Shown here: positions 34,232 through 42,043 of the stretch, piece by piece
Layout of the letters: the number at the start of each line of letters is the position of its first letter
Position numbering within the stretch: position 1 is the stretch's first letter
NCBI GenBank assembly: GCA_964442735.1
Contig: CAYUAP010000010.1
Location: 1 to 64,000 of the forward strand
Reading direction: 5' to 3'
DNA length: 64,000 bases
From: JAUNBG01 sp964442735
GTDB lineage: Bacteria > Planctomycetota > Planctomycetia > Pirellulales > Thermoguttaceae
Position numbers and translations under genes: made by a program
The notes under the pieces: model-generated
What the model was told of the DNA's origin: nothing
Seen by the model: only the letters and a program-made list of their open reading frames with translations
The model's database searches: none

Positions 34232-34948
34232 CTATTTTTTACGTAAAATAATGGCGATAAAATTCAGATATTGTCCACCGCCTGCTTCCATCGCTTTACG
34301 GTCTCCATGTGCGTATTCATTATCACAGGCCAGCCAGTCGTTCCAGACTTCTTCATGACTAATCATTTCATGGATGGAGATTATTTCTGCCCCTTGACTT
34401 TTTTCGATAATGGAACGCCAATAGACGATATCGTGCATATATTCCAATTGTTCCGGTGTCCAGGATAAAAGAAGTTCAGACGGTAGATGGTTGTGACAAT
34501 CCTTCTTCATTCCCGGGATGGCAATATAAAGATATCCGCCCGATTTAACGAACGGAAGTAGTTTTGCGTCCAAATAATCGCCATTACGACCAAAATAGTT
34601 ATAGGAGTCCGTACTGATCACAGCATCGAAATAATTCTTCTCGAACGGTAGATTTTCCGCGTTCGCCGAAACCGCAATTATTTGTTCCGGGGATAAATTC
34701 ATGGACTCGAAAAATCTCTGGTTGTCATCAGGTTTACTCCATAAATCTGCGGCATAGACACGAAATCCATATTCCCGGACAAGAAAAACGGAAGTCAGTC
34801 CCTGGCCACAACCAAGATCCAAAACAAGGGACTTCGGCGGTATCCGATGATCTAAAAGAAGTTCCTCTTCCAATTTTATGGGATTCGGACCCATTATCTT
34901 TTCGCGAACCAGTTTTTCGTCATAATGACGACATTTAATATATTCCAT
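34232..34948 (-). CDS. Class I SAM-dependent methyltransferase
   Basis: 238 residues from ATG 34948. The SAM-binding motif I is VLDLGCGQG (42-50), followed by the acidic strand-end AADLW and a motif with FDAVISTDSYNYFGRNG. The substrate is unknown; it resembles small-molecule methyltransferases of the ubiE/SAM type. A longer start (ATG 35026) lies inside an element A end, so it is rejected. The gene is bordered on both sides by repeats: element B ends exactly at its stop codon and element A begins 71 bases upstream of its start, which suggests a small mobile or rearranged segment. Confidence 0.85.
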   Translation of the reverse strand: MEYIKCRHYDEKLVREKIMGPNPIKLEEELLLDHRIPPKSLVLDLGCGQGLTSVFLVREYGFRVYAADLWSKPDDNQRFFESMNLSPEQIIAVSANAENLPFEKNYFDAVISTDSYNYFGRNGDYLDAKLLPFVKSGGYLYIAIPGMKKDCHNHLPSELLLSWTPEQLEYMHDIVYWRSIIEKSQGAEIISIHEMISHEEVWNDWLACDNEYAHGDRKAMEAGGGQYLNFIAIILRKK

Positions 34949-35018
34949 TAATATATTCCATTTCTTTTTATACTTTACTCGTTTGATGGCTCCATGTGGA
35001 GAACAGGAAATATCTGTT

Positions 35019-35263
35019 GTAACCATTCACTGATATAAAGTGAAACCACAGATATAAAGTGAAACCACAGATATAAAATGAAACCACGGATAACACTGAT
35101 TTTTACGGATAGTTTTTTGGCAAACAAACTTTTTTATGATAAAATTATTTATGATCATAGATAAAAATGTTTCGTTTGTTATTGTAAAATATTGTATATT
35201 ACGACAAACTATCTGTGTTCATCCGTGATATCCGTGGTTCCAAAATCGTTTGTGAATGGTTAC
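35019..35263 (-). repeat. Complete element A, reverse orientation
   Basis: GTAACCATTCACTGATATAAAG ... GTGAATGGTTAC. The sub-repeat ATATAAAGTGAAACCACAG is present three times, more than in other copies. It has an intact (unoccupied) B site reading TTATTTATGATCATAG. Confidence 0.92.
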
Positions 35264-35286
35264 TCTCTGTTAGTCCTGTTTCGTCT

Positions 35287-35646
35287 CTATCGGATTATCA
35301 ATATCATAATAACGATAAACACCAGCAGCAAAATAATGGCATAGGGCCAATAGGTCTGCCAGGCCTTCTTCTCTTTTTTTTGTCGGGATAAAAAAGGGCG
35401 AATCTTGCGATATCGTTCTCGACATTTGTCTATCTTCGTAGTGGCATATTCGATATTTTCCTGCATGGCTTTATGGCGAATAGCTCCGAGATACAATATC
35501 CTGTGCCGTATTTCTCCTGGTAATTTATCATGAACCGATTCGACCAATTCGTGCAAACCTTCGCCTGTCGCATTAAAATTCTGTTCCAGTAGATGTTCTA
35601 TATCTGTACACATTTCTAAAATTTGAGTAAAACTATCCGATTCCAT
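35287..35646 (-). CDS. Small tail-anchored membrane protein, unknown function
   Basis: 119 residues, family not recognised with certainty. The N-terminal ~95 residues are helical and charged (ESVHDKLPGEIRHRILYLGAIRHKAMQE), faintly like DUF4145-type helical domains. The C-terminus is a single hydrophobic helix (YAIILLLVFIVIMILIIR) that would insert in the membrane with the rest in the cytoplasm. It lies just upstream of the methyltransferase gene, with an element A between them. A normal coding pattern makes a real gene likely, though no clear ribosome site is present. Confidence 0.6.
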   Translation of the reverse strand: MESDSFTQILEMCTDIEHLLEQNFNATGEGLHELVESVHDKLPGEIRHRILYLGAIRHKAMQENIEYATTKIDKCRERYRKIRPFLSRQKKEKKAWQTYWPYAIILLLVFIVIMILIIR

Positions 35647-35721
35647 TTGTATATCTGCCTGTTTTTTCTATGTTGTATTTATAAATGCAGGGGAAATAAA
35701 CGAAAAATCATCTTTCCCCAA

Positions 35722-35825
35722 AATTTTCCTGCTGTTCATCAGGGTGATATGATAAATTATATTATTCGACAGAAAGGGGTGGAACGCTCCATCTCGCCCA
35801 CATATCCTTTCAGACAAAGGTCTTG
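35722..35825 (+). repeat. Family-C repeat, degenerate copy
   Basis: CTGCTGTTCATCAGGGTGATATGATAAA...CGACAG...GGAACGC, similar to 22255-22372; the copies are diverged. Confidence 0.45.
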
Positions 35826-35965
35826 TATACTGTACGACGTTATAAATCGGCATTTCCTGGGAGCGCGGACGCCATGCCTGACGGCAGGCAGGTCTCGTCC
35901 GCATCCTCCAAAACAGGCGTCTCGTCTGTTTTGAAAAATAGACTTTTATAACGACCTTGAGTATA
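35826..35965 (+). repeat. Element B copy, full length
   Basis: 140 bp from TATACTGTACGACGTTATAAA to ACCTTGAGTATA with all three hairpins. Not nested in A. Confidence 0.93.
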
Positions 35966-36022
35966 TCTCTATATAAAGTACATATTATTCAATGTTTGGT
36001 TATATCATTTTATCTATTTTTC

Positions 36023-36117
36023 TAATCATCTTTTGACGTAATCATCTTTTGACGTAATCATCTTTTGACGTAATCATCTTTTAACGTAATCACCTTTTAA
36101 CGTAATCACCTTTTAAC
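36023..36117. repeat. 16-bp tandem repeat
   Basis: Six units of AATCATCTTTTGACGT (later units AATCACCTTTTAACGT). Located about 275 bases before the GH123-like gene. Confidence 0.92.
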
Positions 36118-36391
36118 GGGTATTTTTATTTCAGAAATCTACCTAATGTAATTTTTAAATAAAATCAATTTATATTTCTATTATAGATTAAACTGTCAAA
36201 TATGCAATACTAAATTACTTTAGAAAATGTTTTTTATTTTTTGAAAGTTTCAATTCCTATTATTCGTAATCTTGACTTTATTTATACTCCTTGTTAAACT
36301 ATTAGATAATTCAGATCTGATGTTTTGAAATAATATCGGATCATTTGAAATGGCTGTATTATAAAAACAGGTAATCACACAGGAGAAATGT

Positions 36392-39300
36392 ATGAAGAAT
36401 AACAGGAATACGCATTTTTTTCAGAATAATCGATTAAGATTATCATCCTTAAATAATAATCAAGCCGTTCGATTTTCATTTCATTTTCCGGGTTTATTGA
36501 TGATCGGATTATTTATCTCTTTATTATGTTATTCTGTCTGGGGAGATGATTCTGTTGCCTCAATGAAACGTGGATTGAGTATGGATGGCAATGGTTTTTG
36601 GAAAAAGCAAATAACGCTGGAGATTATTAATAATTCTTCTGAAAATTGGGTTGATAAAATATTATACCTTTCAATATCGCGAAATGGAAGTCGGTACGAG
36701 AAGAATAATATACCTCTTGCTGGTGAACAAGCCCAATCGCTTCGAATTTGTGATGATAAAGGAAGGGAATACCTCTTTAATATCTATGATACAAATATGT
36801 TGGAATATCATCAGGGGATTCTGAAGGATAATTTTACACTTTCAATCGTTGCCAATTGTAAAGCCGGACAGAAAGAACGATATCATATCTGTTATGATAA
36901 TGATAAAGCCTGGGTTGTTCCCGACTGGCTTCCAGGAATCGGTTCCATGCAAAATACGGACGTGGAACTGGAAAATAATGGTTTGCCCGCAAACTGGTCT
37001 TTTGATAAATCAGACGAGACCCATATTATAACCTGGTCGAGCGAAAAACCCCATTCCGGCAAAAAATGTATAAAAACGGAAGTGAAAGAAGGGGCGGATC
37101 CCTCCTGGATTGCGGCCCGACAGGGACCGATTCAGGTTGAATCGGGGGCTAAATATAAATTCTCCGCCTGGATTCGTGGAATTAATATTAAAGGAAATTG
37201 CGGTCTCTATGTCCATATCGGAAATGAAAAAAATTCCATGATCACTTCCAAACATGTCTATACGAACGAAGGATCCTTCGAGTGGAAAAAAGTTAGTTTT
37301 GAATTCGATATTCCCAAGAACGCCTCCCTTCTCAATTTGGGAACCGTGCTTCGTGGAACCGGAACCGCCTGTTATGATTCTTTTATTCTGGAAAAAACCA
37401 GTTCCGCGACACAGGATAACTATACCATCAAAATCGATGCTCCGCAGATATCCACCTTCGAATCGTGGTATTCCTCGGTTAATGGAGCGTTCGGCGATAC
37501 GAAATTTCAGCCGGAAAAAATACTCCCGATTCAGGAGAAACGCTATGTACTTCTCTCTGTCATGAATTGTAGCAATAAAGATGTCAAGAAGAAAGTCTTT
37601 TTGGATACAAGTAAAATTATTCAACGTTGGCATCGAACATTTGATCAGGACAGTTTCACCATCTACGATCTGCGAAACAAGCCTTTAAAGGTTGTTTCCT
37701 GGAATAATAATGTATTTTTTGACGTTGAACTGAAGAAGAACTCCTGTAATTATCTTCTGTTAGTCGAGAATTCGGAATTGACGCCGCCACAAAACGTTCG
37801 AATGGAGAATATCGGAACAACAGGCAATGCGTTTCCTGGAACTTCCCTTCAAAATAGCGATGGAGCTTTTCCTGGAACAAGTCAGCAAACGAAATCGAAT
37901 TCCGATATGGTTTCAAACAATCAAATTCTTCCATCTTTTATTCGAGAAGCCAATCATCTTGTCAATGGTGATATGGAAAATGGACTTGAAGGTTGGAAAA
38001 CCAATGCGCCGGAAGAAAAGGTGGAATATAAAGTGATCGATCCGGGCAAGCCCTTTTTAGGACATAAAGCACTCGAAATGAAGGTTGGCGAAAAAGTGTC
38101 TCCGCAATGGCGCGGTTTTCATCAAAAGGTTGCGGTTAAGCCGGGCGCTAAATACTTCTGCGGTTATTGGATATCAACCGATTCCAAGACGGGCGGATAT
38201 CAGGTTCATTTACATCAAAGCCGTGCCAATGGCCAGCTTTCCTCGGGGGGAATGTCGACATTGGCCTCTTCGGTCGGAGGGCAGGTGGACTGGACCCTCA
38301 AAACGAATCTGATTCAAGTTGCGGACGATACCGAGTTTTTGGAATTTCATTTAACCTCCCCACAGGCCGGTACTGTTCGTTTCGATGGTTTATTTATGAT
38401 TGAGGCGGAATCTGTGGCCATCAGTTCCTTCGAAGGAGGTCGAACGGGAATTTTCCAGATTCCGACCATTGTCAAGGTTTTTCCTGACACGACGTTTGCT
38501 TCTTCAGCTCAGATTTTGTCATCCGGGAATTCGGCGCGAATCTCCATGGCAAAAAATGAATCGGAAGGTCTTCAAATTGCGTTGCGTTCTCCACAAACAG
38601 AACAATTTCGTGTTGCGGTTTCCGTACCGGTTCTTCAGAACGACTCGAATAAAAAACTGGCCACTCCGGAAGTGTTTTCTGTTGGTCTGGTTCCGGTCGA
38701 TTATCCAACGAACTATTATAGTGACCGCGAAACAGGTTCGAAATATCGCCGACATGTTCCCCATAGTAATCCGGGCTGTGATGGATGGGCGGGATGGTGG
38801 CCGGACCCCATGATCCCCATTGCGGCAGGATCTGCTATGGCGGAAACGGTACAATTCACGAAAAATACCATTGATATCGACACGAATAAAGTATGGCGCA
38901 ACGATTCCGAACGACTTGCCGCCTATGGGAAAAACGGCATTTGGGATCTCAATGTCCCCAATCAAACACGTGCTCTTCGTCTTTTATTGAAGACAGATAC
39001 AAATACGGTTCCCGGTATCTATCATGGTTCGATTATTCTGGAAGGAAAAAGAAGTCGCTCAAAAACTGTCATTCCATATCAGGTTCGGGTTTTCAACTAT
39101 TCCATTCCGGACAAGCCGGTTTTAGGTGCTATTTACGATGCTCGCATTTCACATGATTATTTCGAGTTGGGGACTGGAAAAAATACTTGGAAGAAGATCG
39201 TGGAATATCTCGTCTCGAAAAAACTTTATCCGGATAATGTACTTGCTTCACCCAATATGAAATACGATAAAAAAACAGGGAAAGTCGAAGTCGATTGGAC

Positions 39301-40312
39301 CGAGTTCGATAAAGAGGCCCAATGGTATTACGATGAATTGGGAATTAAAAAATCGTATACTCCCCATTTATTTTATCTGTTTGGCTGGGGAATGCCTCCA
39401 CGTAATCAGGATGGAGAAGCTCCCTATCCGGGGGAATATCCCTATAAAGACGTGGACCGAAGTCAATTGCGTCCGGAGTTTAAAAAAATCTATCAGGCCA
39501 AATTACGCGCCTATTGGGATCATTTGAAGGAAAAAGGATGGTCCGACAAGGTTGTTTTGTATATCTCCGACGAACCGTTTTACTCCCAGGATGCAATACG
39601 GAAACAGATGATTGCTTTATGCGCAATGATTCATGAAGTTGATCCCAAAATTCCAATTTACTCCAGTACCTGGCATCATATTCCGGATTGGGATGGTTCC
39701 ATTGACGTTTGGGGGGTCGGGCATTATGGTATCGTTTCGGAAGAGCAATTGAAGAAGAGTAAAGAACGTGGAGATCATATTTGGTGGACGACGGACGGTC
39801 AAATGTGTTTGGACACTCCCTATTCTGCCGTCGAGCGATTACTCCCCTATTGGTGTGTTCGGTATGGAGCCGATGCCTATGAATTCTGGGGGGCTAGTTG
39901 GTTTACCTATAATCCGTTCGATTACGGTTCCCATTCCTATATACCGCAATCGGACCAGCCCGGTGTTCATTACTATGTCCGCTATCCCAATGGAGACGGG
40001 TTTATTGTTTATCCCGGTCGTGCTATTGGTTCGGACGATATTTTAAGTTCGATTCGATTGGAAGAAGCACGGGAAGGTATGGAAGATGCCGCCTCGTTAT
40101 TATTACTGAAAGAAGAACTCCAAAAGCGGCAAAATGACCATTCGAAATTAACCGGACAGGGAAGAAAAATCTGGGATCGGGCCATGAATCTCGTGCCCAT
40201 TCCAACGGAGGGTGGACGCTATTCCTCCCTGTTCCTGACAGATCCCTCCGTTATGGATCCGTTGAAATTCGATATGGGTAATATCCTGGAACAATTCAAC
40301 TCTGGTAAATAA
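36392..40312 (+). CDS. Secreted GH123-like glycoside hydrolase (DUF4091) with two carbohydrate-binding-like modules
   Basis: 1306-residue exported protein. After a long basic leader, a hydrophobic segment (LLMIGLFISLLCYSV, about 36-50) is the export signal. Two beta-sandwich modules resembling CBM4/9 lie at about 190-345 (NWSFDKSDETHIITW) and 525-680 (NGDMENGLEGWKTN). The C-terminal half (about 700-1300) has a DUF4091/GH123 layout, with the adjacent catalytic pair in YISDEPFY (D1060, E1061) and aromatic-rich loops (WHHIPDWDG, YEFWGASWF). GH123 enzymes act on N-acetylgalactosaminides; the real substrate here is inferred only. The ribosome site is ACAGGAG. It is followed by a second glycosidase at 42 kb. 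Confidence 0.85.
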   Translation: MKNNRNTHFFQNNRLRLSSLNNNQAVRFSFHFPGLLMIGLFISLLCYSVWGDDSVASMKRGLSMDGNGFWKKQITLEIINNSSENWVDKILYLSISRNGSRYEKNNIPLAGEQAQSLRICDDKGREYLFNIYDTNMLEYHQGILKDNFTLSIVANCKAGQKERYHICYDNDKAWVVPDWLPGIGSMQNTDVELENNGLPANWSFDKSDETHIITWSSEKPHSGKKCIKTEVKEGADPSWIAARQGPIQVESGAKYKFSAWIRGINIKGNCGLYVHIGNEKNSMITSKHVYTNEGSFEWKKVSFEFDIPKNASLLNLGTVLRGTGTACYDSFILEKTSSATQDNYTIKIDAPQISTFESWYSSVNGAFGDTKFQPEKILPIQEKRYVLLSVMNCSNKDVKKKVFLDTSKIIQRWHRTFDQDSFTIYDLRNKPLKVVSWNNNVFFDVELKKNSCNYLLLVENSELTPPQNVRMENIGTTGNAFPGTSLQNSDGAFPGTSQQTKSNSDMVSNNQILPSFIREANHLVNGDMENGLEGWKTNAPEEKVEYKVIDPGKPFLGHKALEMKVGEKVSPQWRGFHQKVAVKPGAKYFCGYWISTDSKTGGYQVHLHQSRANGQLSSGGMSTLASSVGGQVDWTLKTNLIQVADDTEFLEFHLTSPQAGTVRFDGLFMIEAESVAISSFEGGRTGIFQIPTIVKVFPDTTFASSAQILSSGNSARISMAKNESEGLQIALRSPQTEQFRVAVSVPVLQNDSNKKLATPEVFSVGLVPVDYPTNYYSDRETGSKYRRHVPHSNPGCDGWAGWWPDPMIPIAAGSAMAETVQFTKNTIDIDTNKVWRNDSERLAAYGKNGIWDLNVPNQTRALRLLLKTDTNTVPGIYHGSIILEGKRSRSKTVIPYQVRVFNYSIPDKPVLGAIYDARISHDYFELGTGKNTWKKIVEYLVSKKLYPDNVLASPNMKYDKKTGKVEVDWTEFDKEAQWYYDELGIKKSYTPHLFYLFGWGMPPRNQDGEAPYPGEYPYKDVDRSQLRPEFKKIYQAKLRAYWDHLKEKGWSDKVVLYISDEPFYSQDAIRKQMIALCAMIHEVDPKIPIYSSTWHHIPDWDGSIDVWGVGHYGIVSEEQLKKSKERGDHIWWTTDGQMCLDTPYSAVERLLPYWCVRYGADAYEFWGASWFTYNPFDYGSHSYIPQSDQPGVHYYVRYPNGDGFIVYPGRAIGSDDILSSIRLEEAREGMEDAASLLLLKEELQKRQNDHSKLTGQGRKIWDRAMNLVPIPTEGGRYSSLFLTDPSVMDPLKFDMGNILEQFNSGK

Positions 40313-40349
40313 CCGGTTGATTGTATCTTTTAATGTAAACGACTCAAGG

Positions 40350-40490
40350 TATACTGTACAACGTTATAAATTCGGCATTTCCTGGGTGTGCGGACGCCAT
40401 GCCTGACGGCAGGCAGGTCTCGTTCGCATACTCCAAAACAGGCGTCTCGCCTGTTTTGAAAAATAGACTTTTATAACGGCCTTGAGTATA
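40350..40490 (+). repeat. Element B copy, full length
   Basis: 141 bp, TATACTGTACAACGTTATAAA to GGCCTTGAGTATA, with all three hairpins. Confidence 0.92.
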
Positions 40491-40542
40491 TAAACATGGT
40501 ACAATACAGGTGTTTATGGTTTGAGTCGTAGTATTTTTGTTT

Positions 40543-40759
40543 GTAACCGTTCACGGATATAAAGTGAAACCACGGATAACACTGATTTTCACAGATAGTT
40601 TTTTGGCAAACAAACTTTTTTATGATAAATTTATTTATTATCATAGATGAAAATGTTTCGCTTGTTATTGTAAAATGTTTGTATTTTACGGCAGACTATC
40701 TCTGTTTATTCGTGATATCCGTGATATCCATGGTTCCAACATCGTTCGTGAATGGTTAC
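40543..40759 (-). repeat. Complete element A, reverse orientation
   Basis: GTAACCGTTCACGGATATAAAG ... GTGAATGGTTAC, with an unoccupied B site. It ends 40 bases before the start of the next gene, whose open frame extends into it. Confidence 0.92.
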
Positions 40760-40798
40760 TTTTGTTTCATTCCTATCTGTTATCTTGAGGTTCATGTA

Positions 40799-41956
40799 AT
40801 GCTTTTTTCCTTTTTATTGGAATTGACCGCCTTCGGCTGGGTTTACTCGATCCTGTTTCTGATCCTGTTTTTATTTATTATTGTTCCTTTAACGCTGGCC
40901 GGTTTGTTCGTTTTTTTTCCTTCCTGCTTTTTTAAATGTCTTAATTCTTTATTTTTTCTGATGAATTTTATATTCAACATTCTGAATCTTTTTGCCTATC
41001 CATTTCATGTCTATTATTGTGGAAAATATATCGAAAATCTTGATAAAACCATTTTAAAACCGCTGGATAAATTATTGGCAGCCGACCAGGTTTACGATTA
41101 TCGTCAATGTATGGAGTGGGCGGAATCAAATGGTTATCGTTTCCTTGGGTTTTTTCTTGACGATGTCACGAAATCGGAATCTGCCGTGTGGTATTTGCCG
41201 GAACTGTCCACTTTATTTGAATTCCATTTGAGGTCAGATAAACTGTATTATTTAATATTATATACTACATTTGACAATAATAGGGTCTTGTGTTCGGAAA
41301 CGCAATCCGATGATTCCTTTATTCCCTATCCTCCGAATATTTATCGTCAGATTTTCATGAAATATACCCTATGGAACATTCACAGCAAAAATAATGATAT
41401 GATGACAAAAGAATTGGAAGATTCTGAACATCAAAAAATATTCGAAGAAGAATACACGGGAGAAGACAGTTATTACGACGAATACGATGATTTTGATGAC
41501 GATTACGAGGATGACTACGAGGATGATGGTTATTATAATGCGGAAGATTACAAAAAGGAGGAAATGTCGGAAAAGAAAAGCGATGTTGATAATTACAGTT
41601 TAATTGCGCATTTGTATCAATGCCATAAAGAAGCCGTTGACTATCTGATCAAGGAAAATAAAGTTCAGTCGGTGGATTCACGGATTTTGGAGTTGGAATG
41701 GGGCAATGATAACGAGACCAACAGTAAACGTCGACATAAACAGGTCGAGGAAGCAATAAAAAAAGGCGATAAAGAAAAATTATCCCGATGGTATATTCGG
41801 GGTTATGGAAGAAGATGTCAAAAAAGGGTTGCTTTTGTTCGCTCCATTCCTTTTTGGCGCCTGACTGCCGGTTTATGGCCGATTTTTTTGCCGTCAAAAT
41901 TTGATCGATCGATTATGGTCCAATTTGCCAGTCAATCGAAGAAACAGAGCAAATAG
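40799..41956 (+). CDS. Hypothetical membrane protein with acidic linker
   Basis: 385 residues from ATG 40799, with a GAGG eight bases upstream. Two hydrophobic segments at about 5-35 and 40-70 suggest membrane anchoring. The next region (LDKLLAADQVYDYRQCMEWAESNGY) is a soluble domain of unrecognised family. Residues ~220-255 are an Asp/Glu/Tyr-rich run (YDEYDDFDDDYEDDYE), then a basic C-terminus. The open frame extends 59 codons upstream, but only through element A sequence. Position between two secreted glycosidase genes hints at a link to that locus, without proof. Confidence 0.7.
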   Translation: MLFSFLLELTAFGWVYSILFLILFLFIIVPLTLAGLFVFFPSCFFKCLNSLFFLMNFIFNILNLFAYPFHVYYCGKYIENLDKTILKPLDKLLAADQVYDYRQCMEWAESNGYRFLGFFLDDVTKSESAVWYLPELSTLFEFHLRSDKLYYLILYTTFDNNRVLCSETQSDDSFIPYPPNIYRQIFMKYTLWNIHSKNNDMMTKELEDSEHQKIFEEEYTGEDSYYDEYDDFDDDYEDDYEDDGYYNAEDYKKEEMSEKKSDVDNYSLIAHLYQCHKEAVDYLIKENKVQSVDSRILELEWGNDNETNSKRRHKQVEEAIKKGDKEKLSRWYIRGYGRRCQKRVAFVRSIPFWRLTAGLWPIFLPSKFDRSIMVQFASQSKKQSK

Positions 41957-42043
41957 CCGTATAAAAAAGTTCGAAGTTAAAGTACACACAAGATATTTTT
42001 AAACAAGATATTTTTATATTGATGAAGTAAAGGAATAAAAAAT

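Larger units (their letters stand above)
35647..36391. other. Repeat-containing leader of the GH123-like gene
   Basis: Includes a degenerate family-C copy (about 35722-35825), a B copy (35826-35965), six 16-bp repeats (36023-36117) and 270 AT-rich bases before the ribosome site ACAGGAG at 36371-36383. No convincing promoter pair was found. Confidence 0.65.

Noticed and set aside
40622..40798. Upstream extension of the 385-residue membrane protein
   Set aside because: Those 59 codons are element A sequence; the ribosome site (GAGG) supports ATG 40799.
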